NCBI GenBank assembly: GCA_035644935.1
Contig: DASQNO010000087.1
Coordinates: 1 to 64,000, forward strand
Direction of reading: 5' to 3'
DNA: 64,000 bases
Source of the DNA: CADCVW01 sp035644935
GTDB lineage: Bacteria > Pseudomonadota > Alphaproteobacteria > Sphingomonadales > Sphingomonadaceae
The notes beneath the pieces are model-generated. The model did not search any database and was not told where the DNA came from. It saw only the letters and a list, made by a program, of their open reading frames with translations. Shown here piece after piece: positions 42,001 through 50,682 of this stretch (its first letter is position 1; the number at the start of each line of letters is the position of its first letter). The position numbers and the translations under genes were made by a program.

Positions 42001-43266
42001 GCCTCGGCGCCGTTGTTCCGTCCCGTCACCACCGACGTACGAGGCGAGCGAAGGTTTATCTCCACCATTGCCCGGCGGCTGGACTCGCTGGGAGCTCTGA
42101 CTCGCGGCCAGCGCCAGACGGGCGGCCAGAATTTGTTCGATCCGGCGGACAATCTGGAGAGCAGCTATGCCAGGGACGCGCTCACCAGCTGGTACCGTCT
42201 TCTATACGCCGGCAAGCTGTCGTCCGTCAGCTTCGGGCGCTTCCAGGAGCTGAGCGGGTTGAGACTGGAGAGCGAAGGCGGCGGACTGCGCGAGGACCTT
42301 CCGCCGATCCAGCGTTGGCTCAATCGTATTCTCGCCCTCCGCATCGCGATGCAGAACGCTATCTTTGACGAGTTCGCCGGTTTGGTCGAGGCGCGTGTCG
42401 CGGCGGCTCGCGAAGCCGGCAAGCTCGACCTCGGTGTTGAAACCGTTCGCGTCGACAGCTTCGAAATCCTTGAAGATCGCATCGTCCGCACCGACCCTGC
42501 CTCGGGCGCGACCACGCACCTGTTGCGCATGGAACTTGTACGCCGCCTCAGCCCAATGAGCCTTGAGAGAGTGATGACGCTTCATGCGTCGCGATCCGGT
42601 GCCGTGCTTCTGGTCAACGCGAAATCGGGCAAGTCCGCGCTCTGCGTGAACGCCCGCAGCCTCCTGTCCGAGGATGGGCTGACGATCGCCCGCTACGAGC
42701 TGATACGCCCGTTGAAACGTGAGTCTCTCCAGCGCGACCGGCTCGCCGAGACCAGCTGGGAGCCCGCCTGCCTTGAGGCGTTCACCAGGGCATGGAGCGC
42801 GGAAGTGGCCGAGGCGCAGGCCTCGCTTCGGCGGGAAACGGTACACCTCGCCACCGGGCTGTTGCTGCCGGTCTGGGATAAGCTTCCCGACGAACAGGTC
42901 CAGGTGATCCGCATCGCCGCAAGGGACGGGCGCTCGCTCCTGGGCCGCGAGGTCCCGGCCGTTTTCCTGGCCGAGCTCGCCGCAAAGCTTGGGATTGATC
43001 TTCCAACGCAAGCTCCGCCTCAGGAGATTTGCGAACGCGTGCTTGGGACGGGCAAGCCCCATCCCGTGCGCGGCGCAGAGGACCTCACCTTGAAGCGTTC
43101 GCTGGTCAACGGCAGCCAGCGCCTTGAGATCACCGGGTTCAGCGCCGCGCGTCTGCCCTGGTACAAGGCGCAGGGCTGCTTTACCGAAATCATCAGGTAC
43201 AAGACGCGCTTGTTCGTCCCGGTGGAACGGGCGCAGGCGACGATTGGGCGCTTGTACGTTGCTTAG
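39031..43266 (+). CDS. Fused methyltransferase-like / strawberry-notch family helicase
   Basis: A 1411-residue protein. The first about 300 residues look like an N6-adenine methyltransferase (PSAGNGLIAAF near 138 and NPPF near 200). Then comes a strawberry-notch NTPase: Walker A GDGTGAGKGRQ (about 474), DEAH (about 580) and the SNO helicase C region with GRTHRTRQ and an R-rich motif near 985. Such proteins are element-borne; possible roles are modification or protection of incoming DNA and unwinding. The canonical catalytic NPPF and Walker residues are intact, so both activities are plausible but unproven. The gene is followed by minus-strand cargo. Confidence 0.88.
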   Translation: MATFASDRIGTIPPHILVADALRSCFRSGETVDARLLRWYFEAATGRSDASAGWSMRQAYDALELAQTLFLLEQDCPLLAGTPAETLAQLTAFSAALPVHSSRSERQIELQQFSTPLALAFLTSLAGRPAPADLVMEPSAGNGLIAAFAGRNGGRLVLNEIDPHRRAALAHAFPQAALSAHDAELLDDVLAPSLRPTLVLMNPPFARSAGRGEDPHAAARHLRSALSRLAAGGRLVAIMPERFSLFGSGRAARAKVDAGACLRLDTLIAPGTFARHGTGVAVRFLVYDKLQAANAEPSASVGSLGELLRLIEGLPERAALVPSQGISHSPPSLFSRSAALAKPAPPRAPVSCPAEASPLALRILDTPAPLAGQVGEYLPYRPSRITMPGAAPHPTPLVESLAMGSIGAPRPTHVPELPSHVIENGILSEAQLETLVYAGSAFARDLPGRFVAANAGCDLAPAEDGAVYRCGYFLGDGTGAGKGRQVAGIILDCWLRGNRRHIWLSKNETLLEDARRDWSALGGLPLDVQPLSQWKLGCPVVMDAGILFVTYPTLRSGRADQTRLQQIVDWAGSDFAGVVAFDEAHAMANAAGGEGSRGKVKGSEQGVAGVRLQNLLPRARVLYASATGASDVNNLAYAMRLGLWGPETAFVDRAQFVAAIRQGGIAAMELVARDLKAHGLYTARALSFAGVEYDILEHALSAEQISIYDAYADAWAIIHANLHTALEATRVVDSVTGATLNANARSAALSRFEGTKQRFFGQLLLSMKLPSLLPAIATDLEVGQSVVVQLVSTAEAMLDRRLADLAPAEREELENDLSPREYVIDYLRAAFPTRLMRVFTDAEGNARSEPMSDAEGRPVHCQAALRSRDELAEQLCALPPIRTALDALLERFGPDGVAEVTGRTRRLIIGADGRQRIENRTARSNLVETDAFMRGDKRILVFSDAGGTGRSYHACLEASNQARRIHYLLEPGWRADAAIQGLGRTHRTRQASAPLFRPVTTDVRGERRFISTIARRLDSLGALTRGQRQTGGQNLFDPADNLESSYARDALTSWYRLLYAGKLSSVSFGRFQELSGLRLESEGGGLREDLPPIQRWLNRILALRIAMQNAIFDEFAGLVEARVAAAREAGKLDLGVETVRVDSFEILEDRIVRTDPASGATTHLLRMELVRRLSPMSLERVMTLHASRSGAVLLVNAKSGKSALCVNARSLLSEDGLTIARYELIRPLKRESLQRDRLAETSWEPACLEAFTRAWSAEVAEAQASLRRETVHLATGLLLPVWDKLPDEQVQVIRIAARDGRSLLGREVPAVFLAELAAKLGIDLPTQAPPQEICERVLGTGKPHPVRGAEDLTLKRSLVNGSQRLEITGFSAARLPWYKAQGCFTEIIRYKTRLFVPVERAQATIGRLYVA

Positions 43267-43313
43267 CTTGGGTTCGGCCGCGAGCTGTTGGCTCGGGAGA
43301 AATCGATCGGACT

Positions 43314-44033
43314 CTAATGCCCCAGAGCTCGCGCTGCCTCCAGATAGCTACGGCCGATCCGTGCCTGATGTCCATCAACAAGGACGGCCGACCAGACGCC
43401 ACCGCCTTCGTGACGGAGCGCCTCGATCAGGTCCCGCCGCACGATGGTGGAGCGGTGCAGACGGATGAAAAGACGAGCGTCCAGACGGCGCTCCATCTGA
43501 TCCATCGTGGCGCGGAGAAGATGGGAGCGGCCGCCGACGTGAACGCGCACATAGTCGCGCTCGGCCTCGACCCGCTCGACCGTAGATGCGCTCACGCGCA
43601 CCAGGTCGGCGCGATGCGGCACCCAAAGATGGTCGACCTGGTCTGACCGCGGCGGCGGCTTGCCGGCGAGCGGCGCCGCGCGCCCGAGCGCACGGGCGAG
43701 CCGGTCCTCCTCCACCGGCTTGAGCAGGTAATCGATTGCGGCGACGTCAAAGGCTGCGATGGCATAGCCGTCGAAGGCAGTGCAGAAAATGATACCGGGC
43801 GGGTGCGGCAGAAGCGCCAGCTGGCGCGCCGCCTCCATGCCATTCAGGCCCGGCATCGCAATGTCGAGCACCGCAACGTCAGGCTTGAGCGCGCGCGATA
43901 GGTCCCACGCACCGGCTCCGTCGGCGGCTTCTCCGACGACCTCGGCGCCAAGCTGAATAAGCAGGTGACGAAGCAGGGCCCGCGCTGGCGGTTCGTCGTC
44001 CGCGACCACGATCCTCAACGGCCGGTCAGACAT
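43314..44033 (-). CDS. LytTR-family response regulator
   Basis: The 239-residue protein has a receiver domain with phospho-acceptor Asp57 (PDVAVLDIAMPGLNG), acidic pair at 12-13 and Lys near 107 (LLKPVEE), then a LytTR DNA-binding domain (about 140-235; VERVEAERDYVRVHVGGRSH, ARLFIRLHRSTIVRRDLIEA). ATG 44033 overlaps the kinase stop by eight bases, so the pair is co-translated. Confidence 0.92.
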   Translation of the reverse strand: MSDRPLRIVVADDEPPARALLRHLLIQLGAEVVGEAADGAGAWDLSRALKPDVAVLDIAMPGLNGMEAARQLALLPHPPGIIFCTAFDGYAIAAFDVAAIDYLLKPVEEDRLARALGRAAPLAGKPPPRSDQVDHLWVPHRADLVRVSASTVERVEAERDYVRVHVGGRSHLLRATMDQMERRLDARLFIRLHRSTIVRRDLIEALRHEGGGVWSAVLVDGHQARIGRSYLEAARALGH

Positions 44034-45129
44034 GAGCCGGAAGCACGATCTGTGACGTCCAGCCGCCATCCTCGTCGGTGAACGTCCGCAGCGCCGCTGC
44101 CCGGCCGTAGGACGCGTCGAGGCGGGCCTTCACGTTGGCAAGGCCGATCCCGGTCGATCGGATGTCGGCAGGCAAGTCCTTGGAGCGGGCATCGTCGTGG
44201 ACGGTCAGCCGCACGACGTCGCCCTCGCGCCGCGCGGAGAGGCTGACCGTGACAGGCTCATTGGTGCGGGCGACGCCATGCTTGACCGCGTTTTCGACCA
44301 GCGGCTGCAGGATGAGAGCCGGCACGCTTATGGTCTCCAGGTCGCTTGGTATATCGAACCTCGTGTGCAGCCGGTCGCCAAAGCGGGCGCGCTCTATGGC
44401 CAGGTACAGGCGCTGCAGCTCCACCTCTTCGGCGAGCGCCACCTCGGCCGCGGGCTGTGCCGTCAGGCCAGCGCGAAAGAACGCGGCAAGGTCCGTGATC
44501 ACGCGCCGGGCGGCCGTTGTTTGACCCAGCGTCACCAGGGAAGAGAGTGCGTTGAGCGTGTTGAACAGGAAGTGCGGATCGACCTGCAGGCGGAGCATGG
44601 ACAACCGGGCTTCCTGCGCATCGGCGCGTGCGACTGCTGCGCTGCGTTCCGCAGAACGCGCCTCGGCCGCATGGTCGAGCGCCAGGCGGTAAGCGACCCA
44701 GGCTGCGAACACGAAGTACCAATCAACGAAACCTTCGCCGATCGACGTGACCGCGACGGCTTCGGGGCCCCAGCGCGCGATGTCGGCCAGCGCCGAGGGA
44801 ACGGGAAACCAACGATAAAAGACGAGGTAGTTCAGGAACGAAAAGACGGCCGCGACCGGTAAAGCCAGACAAAAGGCAGCCCCGGCCTTTGCCGCCATCG
44901 ATTGGCGGGCCAGCCGCACGATCGCCAGGTGCAGGCTGTAGGCGAGGCCGGCCGCGACGGCCGCCATCCCCAGTCTGCGGACGAACATACCGCCCTGGTC
45001 CGGCCAGTTCATCGCGAACGCTCGCAAGGTCGCCAATGCAAGCCATACGGCAACGAAGCCAGCGACCGAAAGCATGGCGGTTCTGGCCGAAACGGTGCGC
45101 GTCGTCAGGGCATCGGGGGTCCTGTTCAT
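44026..45129 (-). CDS. LytS-like sensor histidine kinase
   Basis: The 367-residue protein has four membrane helices in the first 155 residues (for example VAGFVAVWLALATLRAFA), a coiled segment, the His_kinase motif LQVDPHFLFNTLNALSSLV with phospho-His, and an HATPase_c domain with LVENAVKHG and STGIGLANVKARL. No periplasmic sensor domain is visible, so it may sense through the membrane. It is divergent from the serine hydrolase, whose promoter it may control through the LytTR partner. Confidence 0.92.
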   Translation of the reverse strand: MNRTPDALTTRTVSARTAMLSVAGFVAVWLALATLRAFAMNWPDQGGMFVRRLGMAAVAAGLAYSLHLAIVRLARQSMAAKAGAAFCLALPVAAVFSFLNYLVFYRWFPVPSALADIARWGPEAVAVTSIGEGFVDWYFVFAAWVAYRLALDHAAEARSAERSAAVARADAQEARLSMLRLQVDPHFLFNTLNALSSLVTLGQTTAARRVITDLAAFFRAGLTAQPAAEVALAEEVELQRLYLAIERARFGDRLHTRFDIPSDLETISVPALILQPLVENAVKHGVARTNEPVTVSLSARREGDVVRLTVHDDARSKDLPADIRSTGIGLANVKARLDASYGRAAALRTFTDEDGGWTSQIVLPAHV

Positions 45130-45268
45130 AGCGCGAGTGTAGCAGACCCCGCGCGGTGCGCACCCGGATGCGGCGACGCCCGTCGCGCCCTGCCGACGCT
45201 TGTCGCTCCGGACTGGATCGCCGCGCCGTCAGTCGCAAAAAGACGCTTATCGGCCTGGAGACACGATC

Positions 45269-46372
45269 ATGAAGCGACCCGTAACAATTCTCGTTGCAGC
45301 AACCCTGCTGGCAGCGGCGCTGCCCGCGCAGGCGAGTCCACGCGAGCCGGCGTCGCGTATCGAAGCGTCGGTTGCAGCGCTGCAGGCGCGCGGCTTTTCC
45401 GGGCAGATCGTGGTGGGAGATGAAGGCAGCGTGGTCTTCGACACGACCATCGGTCTCGCCCAGACAGCTCCGCTTTGGATCTGGGGCTCGGTGAGCAAGC
45501 AGGTCACCGCAGCTCTCGTGGCGAGCGAGGTCGACCGCGGCAATCTGAAGTTCGAGGACATTGTCGCCACGAGGCTGCCGGGGTTCCGAGACCCGCAAGG
45601 GCGGCGCGCCACTGTGCGGCAGCTTCTCCAGCACACGTCCGGACTGCCCAACCCTTATGCAGGCGTGGCGGAGGGGCAGGTTCCAGCCTTCTTCCTCCGC
45701 CAGGGAGAGGCGTTGGGCGGCGTGGCCGATGCGGTCGGCTTTTGCGCCGGCCCGCCCGTCGGCGAGCCGGGCCGCTTCTCATACAATAATTGCGACACCA
45801 TCGTCGCCGGCGCGATCCTCGAGCGCGCGACGGGGCGCTCCTTTGCCGAGCTTTTGGAAGAGCGGATCACCAAGCCGCTCGGAATGGCGACGGTTCGGCT
45901 GGCGCGTTCAGGCGAACGGTTGCCGATCGGGGCAAGCCAAGGTTCGGCTACGCCCACGAACATCGCCGCATACGGCCCTGCCGCCGCAATCATCGGCTCG
46001 GCGCGCGACCTCATGCTGTTCAGCCAGGCCCTGATGAACGGCCGACTGGTTTCGGCGGCCTCGAGAGCGACGATGTGGGAGGGCGACCCGAAGCTGGGCT
46101 ACGCGGCTCTTGGCGCCTGGTCGTTCTCGGCGCCGCTGAAAGGCTGCCAGGCCCCCACCAAACTCATTGAGCGTCGCGGCCATGTTGACGGCGTTCAGGC
46201 TCGCAACATCATCGCGCCCGAGCTCAAGCGCGCACTGGTCATGTTCACGCCCAGCCCGGAGTTTGATTTCGGCGAAATCTGGCGCGGCCAGGGCGCGAGC
46301 TACGAGATCGCGTCGGCGGCTTTCTGCGGTGCTGAACAGGTCAGGGTCGCCGGCGCGGGTGCACGGTCATGA
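45269..46372 (+). CDS. Exported serine hydrolase of the beta-lactamase/class C family
   Basis: A 367-residue protein with a signal peptide (to about residue 22, LPAQAS) and the serine hydrolase motifs SVSK (Ser and Lys about 74-77), YNN (about 171) and a late HVDG at about 308-311 where KTG would normally stand. The family includes DD-peptidases, esterases and beta-lactamases. The changed third motif argues against a true beta-lactamase. It is divergent from the two-component pair and overlaps the next gene by four bases. Confidence 0.85.
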   Translation: MKRPVTILVAATLLAAALPAQASPREPASRIEASVAALQARGFSGQIVVGDEGSVVFDTTIGLAQTAPLWIWGSVSKQVTAALVASEVDRGNLKFEDIVATRLPGFRDPQGRRATVRQLLQHTSGLPNPYAGVAEGQVPAFFLRQGEALGGVADAVGFCAGPPVGEPGRFSYNNCDTIVAGAILERATGRSFAELLEERITKPLGMATVRLARSGERLPIGASQGSATPTNIAAYGPAAAIIGSARDLMLFSQALMNGRLVSAASRATMWEGDPKLGYAALGAWSFSAPLKGCQAPTKLIERRGHVDGVQARNIIAPELKRALVMFTPSPEFDFGEIWRGQGASYEIASAAFCGAEQVRVAGAGARS

Positions 46373-46740
46373 ACACGATGCTGGTAGCCGCTGCACTGGC
46401 CTTGAGCGGGGCGGCCTCCGATCAGCCTGGAAAGCGGAGCGCACACCCGCTTGCCGGAGAATGGACGGTCGACCTGCGGCCCGCGCCGTCCGCGCCCGCT
46501 TATCTCAAGCCAATGGTCCTGAACGTCGCCGCGGACGGGTCGCTGTCCGGGACTTTCTACGACAACGCCATCCAGGCCGGACGTGCGGACGCCGCCAACC
46601 GCATCTGCTTCGCTTTCCGCACGGCCGATCCGAGCGGTCTTTATCAGACGTCGGGCTGCCTTGAGGGGGGCGAGATCGAAGGTCAGACCTGGTCGGAGGG
46701 TCGGGGTTTTCTGCTGTCTTGGAGCGCCAAGCGACCCTGA
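46369..46740 (+). CDS. Small exported protein of unknown function
   Basis: A 123-residue protein with a short signal-like N-terminus and the pattern LAGEWTVDLRP...MVLNVAADGSLSGTFYDNAI, a lipocalin-like or beta-sandwich fold with repeated strands. It overlaps the hydrolase by ATGA, so both products probably act together outside the membrane. I do not recognise the family. Confidence 0.6.
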   Translation: MNTMLVAAALALSGAASDQPGKRSAHPLAGEWTVDLRPAPSAPAYLKPMVLNVAADGSLSGTFYDNAIQAGRADAANRICFAFRTADPSGLYQTSGCLEGGEIEGQTWSEGRGFLLSWSAKRP

Positions 46741-46827
46741 GACCAGGCCGCGCGGGCGCACCAGTTGTCACACCGGTGCGGCCGACGCGCCTTGCAAAAA
46801 CTTGGCGGCCTCGGGCAGGCAGTCGGG

Positions 46828-47969
46828 TCAGCGCGCCGATTGCAGCTGATCGGAAAGCCAGGCCTGGACGGCTCTGTCGTCGGCCAGAGCGACGCTCGGC
46901 TTGTAAGTCTCTCGGGCGCGCCTTTGACGCCCCTCGAGCATCTGCATCGGGATTGTGAGAACACCCCGACCGCTTGGAAGAGGAACGCTTCGCACTTCCG
47001 TGTAGAGCGTGTCCGCGCCGGTTTCCTGACCGGCATGGATCACCCCCGGAGCTTCAAGCATCCGGTCCAGGAAATCCAGGCACGCGCTGATGCAGGTGCT
47101 GTCCGTGATCACAATCGTTCGAGAGGGGCCCGGACGGATGCGCTGACCCGCAGCGGGCGCAGGAAGCGGGTGCCGGTACAGCGGCTGGCCGTCCTGCCTG
47201 GCCCGTTTCAGACCCCCAAGCAGCGCATCGAAGCCGGGCAGCTCCTGTGGATAGCGTTGAGCGATCCGTGTGCGGCGCTGCTGCAGATTGGCGATGACAC
47301 CGTCCGAAGCCCGCCACAGCGAAGCCTTTGCCCGTCGCCGGTTGAGCGCTCCCGGGGCGGCGGGACCCCAGATCGCCCGAAGCACGTCATCGGCGGGGGC
47401 GGACGACCCGCCTCCGTTTCCTCGCACATCCACGACCAGCAATCCCGGTGCGCCGCGCGCCAGCTGCACTTGCGCTGCCCCGATGGCCGCGCGCGTTGCA
47501 TCGAAGCTCTCATGGCCGGCGTAAAAGGTGGGAAGCGCGAGCCGCCAAGCCGATGGCCCTAGTTGTTCGAACCTGCCGGGCGAGCGGCGCTATTGCTCCG
47601 CGTTGCGGGCGTCGCCTCTTCCTCGTTGAACTGTATCGCGAAATGGGGGTCATCAAAGCGCGAGGCGTACTGGAGAAGCACGGCATCATGATCTTTGGGC
47701 GTCGTGGCAAGACGGCGGCTTTTGGCGGCGGCGTACGCCCGAGCCGCGCGCTGCCGCAGGTCCGGGTCGACCCCCGCCACATAGCCCGGATGATCGGCCC
47801 GTACAGTTGAGTCGATGAACTCGATATCCGCCGCGAGCCCCGTCGTCGCCCGCGGCTCTGCGGTTGCGCACCCGGCCATAACGACCAGCACCAGGAACGA
47901 GGCGGCGAGGCGATCCGAGATCGGCCTCGAGCTGGCGCGCATCCGGGCGAAAATCCCTGTCATGCTCAT
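46828..47969 (-). pseudogene. S41-family peptidase, disrupted by a frameshift
   Basis: The N-terminal 136 codons (from 47969) have a lipoprotein signal (VVMAGC) and end at a TAG at 47559-47561. The downstream frame, entered about 47565-47590, reads FEQLGPSAWRLALPTFYAGH, then LLVVDVRGNGGGSSAP, typical of S41 peptidases, and continues to 46828 with a possible catalytic Ser in DSTCISACL. Joining the frames gives about 380 residues, normal for the family. One indel therefore separates the halves; it may be a real mutation or a sequencing error. Confidence 0.75.
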
Positions 47970-48171
47970 GCGTTAATGATCGGGCTGATCCCGCGCAACG
48001 CGATGCCGGAGGCCTGCCGGGCGCGATCCCGAACGGTCGGCCGGCATAGCGCCAAAGCTTGCGGCCATCTCAATGCGCCGTTCGCGCCTGACAGGCTCCG
48101 GCACGCTCGCGGTGAAACGCGGAAGTCCTCGCCACGGCAGACCGCGCTGCTCCGTCCGTTTGGGCGTCGAG

Positions 48172-48186
48172 AGAGGGGAGGAGGCG
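48172..48186 (+). promoter_or_regulatory. Purine-rich leader box (copy 3 of 5)
   Basis: AGAGGGGAGGAGGCG, 61 bases before the parB start. The intervening GCTGGCCGTACCGGCT can form a hairpin. The whole gap 47970-48247 holds no gene. Confidence 0.55.
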
Positions 48187-48247
48187 GGCGCCGGGGCGAG
48201 CGACGGGTGCGGGCTGGCCGTACCGGCTCTCTCTTCCGGAGACCGTC

Positions 48248-50272
48248 ATGATCACGTCTATTCCTCTCAACAAGCTGGTGCGCAGCCCCCGCAACGTGCG
48301 GCGGGCGGTCGATAACCAGGCCGACCTGCAGCTCAAGGCCGACATCGAGGCCCGCGGCCTGCTCCAGAACCTCGTGGTCACCGCGTGCAAGAAGCCGCGG
48401 GGCAGCTTCGCGGTAGAGGCGGGCGACCGCCGGTACCGCTCGCTCCTGAGCCTCGCCGAGGAGGGCAAAATTCCTGCAGGCCACGAAGTCCCCTGCTTCG
48501 TTCTGGATGCTCAACCTCTCGCCGCACAAGAGGCGAGCCTGGCTGAGAACTTCCAGCATCTGCGGATGAACCCGGCCGATGAGTGCCTGGGCTTTCAGCA
48601 CCTCATCGATCACGGCGCGGACGTCGAGGGCGTAGCCCGCCGCTTCGGTCTGAGCAGCCGCTTCGTCGAGGGGCGGCTCCGGCTGGCGAGCCTCGCGCCG
48701 GTGGTGTTCGAGGCTCTGGGAGCGGGTGAGATCAGTCTGGAAGTTGCCAAGGCTTATGCCGCAACCCCGGACCGCGAGCGGCAGGCCTATGTCTTCGGCG
48801 AGATAAGCCGCTCTTACGGCGCCGCTCACCCCGACAGCATTCGGCGCATGATGACGCAGGCGACCGCCAGCGCCTCCGACCGCCGCGCACGCTTCGTCGG
48901 GGAGGAGGCCTATGTCGCCGCCGGCGGGCGGGTCGAGCGCGACCTGTTTGCCGATGACGCGGCGACGCGCTGGCTCGACGTTGCGCTTCTCGAGCGCCTG
49001 GCGTCCGAGAAGCTTCAACAGCTGTCCACGGAGTTGGCCGTCGAACGCGGTCTGGCGTGGGTCCGGCCGACGCTCGAGTGTCGCGTCGGCTATGCCCAGA
49101 CCGAAGGGCTGCACCGGGTGCCGGTAACGTCTCCGCCGCTGACCGACGACGACATCGCCCGGATCGACGATCTCGAAATCCAGATCCAGGAACACGCCAA
49201 CCTCTTGGAGCAGGACGATCTTGAGGACGCTGCCCGAGACGCTGCCGAGGCGAGGGTCCACGATCTCAGCGGACAGATCGAAGCCATCGCGAACAGGCCT
49301 CCGGAGATCCCCCACGAGCTCAAGGCGCAGATTGGCGCTTTCCTTCTCCTCGATGAGCAGGGCTCGCCGAAGCTCGATCCGGCCTACTACACCGAAGCGT
49401 CGCCGGAGAGCGGTGCCGCGGAGTTGGATGGCGATCTCAATAGCTCGGAAGGTGCCGGGGAGCCGCAAAGAGCGCCGGGCTTGTCGCAAAGGCTGGTGGA
49501 CGAGCTGGCGATGCAGCGGCGGGATATTCTCGCCGTCCATGTCGCGGCCGACCCCGCTCTGGCGCTGGACCTCGCCATCTTCCTGATGATCGACCGGAGT
49601 GTCGGCTACTCCGCCGAGAAGAGCGGTGCCTCGCTTGTGGCGAGACCGCCCGCCGACCCGGTGTTCGACCTGAAGACTCCGGACGCGCCGGCGACGATCG
49701 CTCGAGCCGAGGTCGCTGAGAGGCTGGACCGCAGCTGGACGCAAGGCACAAGCCGCGCTGAGCGGTTCGACGCGTTCCGAATGCTCTCGGAAGCGTCACG
49801 GGCGGCATGGCTCGGGCAGGCGGTCGCCGGCACGATGGAGGCCAGCGTCAATCTGCCCGGCGAGCGCTTCTGCGCCTTTCACGATCATCTGGGACGCATT
49901 CTCGGCATCGACGTCGCCCGCTGGTGGCGACCGACCGGCGCAAACTTCTTCGACCGGGTGTCCAAGGGCGTGACCCTGGGCGCGCTTGCTGAAGTCGGAG
50001 GGCCGGCCCTTGCTGCGCGCTACGCCAAGGCGAAGAAGGCGGAGCTTGCTCAGTCGTGCGAACGTATATTCTCGGGCGATTTCATTGCCGAAGTCGAGAC
50101 TAAAGAGGCGGCGCTCGCCTGGATCCCCGAGGCGATGCGCTTCGCACCGCCCAAAGGGGAGCTGCTGGCGAGGGACCCGGTGGAATCTTCCACGGACGAG
50201 CCCCCCGAGCGGCAAGCGGCGGAAGCGATTGCCACGTCCGCATCCGAGGAGGTGCTTGAAGACGCGGCCTGA
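48248..50272 (+). CDS. parB: ParB/RepB/Spo0J-family partition protein
   Basis: The 674-residue protein starts ITSIPLNKLVRSPRNVRRAV, the usual ParB opening, with the CTPase/nuclease-like motif region (VEAGDRRYRSLLSLAEE, SLAENFQHLRMNPADECLGF) and an HTH around 125-150 (RRFGLSSRFVEGRLRLASLA). A long C-terminal half with acidic and helical sequence is typical of element-borne ParB proteins. It may stabilise the excised element. No parA is next to it. The gene ends before a hairpin. Confidence 0.9.
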   Translation: MITSIPLNKLVRSPRNVRRAVDNQADLQLKADIEARGLLQNLVVTACKKPRGSFAVEAGDRRYRSLLSLAEEGKIPAGHEVPCFVLDAQPLAAQEASLAENFQHLRMNPADECLGFQHLIDHGADVEGVARRFGLSSRFVEGRLRLASLAPVVFEALGAGEISLEVAKAYAATPDRERQAYVFGEISRSYGAAHPDSIRRMMTQATASASDRRARFVGEEAYVAAGGRVERDLFADDAATRWLDVALLERLASEKLQQLSTELAVERGLAWVRPTLECRVGYAQTEGLHRVPVTSPPLTDDDIARIDDLEIQIQEHANLLEQDDLEDAARDAAEARVHDLSGQIEAIANRPPEIPHELKAQIGAFLLLDEQGSPKLDPAYYTEASPESGAAELDGDLNSSEGAGEPQRAPGLSQRLVDELAMQRRDILAVHVAADPALALDLAIFLMIDRSVGYSAEKSGASLVARPPADPVFDLKTPDAPATIARAEVAERLDRSWTQGTSRAERFDAFRMLSEASRAAWLGQAVAGTMEASVNLPGERFCAFHDHLGRILGIDVARWWRPTGANFFDRVSKGVTLGALAEVGGPALAARYAKAKKAELAQSCERIFSGDFIAEVETKEAALAWIPEAMRFAPPKGELLARDPVESSTDEPPERQAAEAIATSASEEVLEDAA

Positions 50273-50293
50273 CGTCCCTCGGCGCGCCCGGAC

Positions 50294-50324
50294 GGGGCGG
50301 TCCTGGCGGGCCGTCCCGTTTTTC
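50294..50324 (+). terminator. Rho-independent terminator after parB
   Basis: GGGGCGG and CCGTCCC arms (one G-U pair) around 50294-50317 are followed by a TTTTT run. It lies about 20 bases after the parB stop. Confidence 0.6.
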
Positions 50325-50625
50325 ATGTCCTCGGCGCCGTCGGCGGGCAGAACGCGGGGTCACAGGCAATTGTCCGGTGGATTGCTCACCTGGACAACAC
50401 CGACATGCTCTACCCCCGGCCCAGAACGATCGGCGGGCACCGCCAAGCCAGCAAGCCCCACGGCCCCCTACACGACGAGCCGACCAGTGCCGGCAGCCGA
50501 TCGCTGACGGCAGATCAGCCAGCTTGAAGACCGCGCCTGGGCGCATGGTCGCCCGCGCTTTCAGGTGCTCACAACTCCATGCGGAGACAGGTCGTGAGCT
50601 TCGCGCGCGTCCGGAGCGGGGGAGC

Positions 50626-50640
50626 AGAGGGGAGGGGGCG
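50626..50640 (+). promoter_or_regulatory. Purine-rich leader box (copy 4 of 5)
   Basis: AGAGGGGAGGGGGCG, identical to copy 1, 42 bases before the ardC start, followed by GGCCAATCAGGCC (hairpin) and AGAGGAG. The rest of the 410-base gap (50273-50682) holds the parB terminator and no gene. Confidence 0.55.
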
Positions 50641-50682
50641 GTGCCCAGGCGGCCAATCAGGCCAAGCCAGAGGAGACCGAGT

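Noticed and set aside
45269..46372. Antibiotic-resistance beta-lactamase
   Set aside because: SxxK and YxN are present but the KTG position reads HVDG, so a resistance role is not supported.
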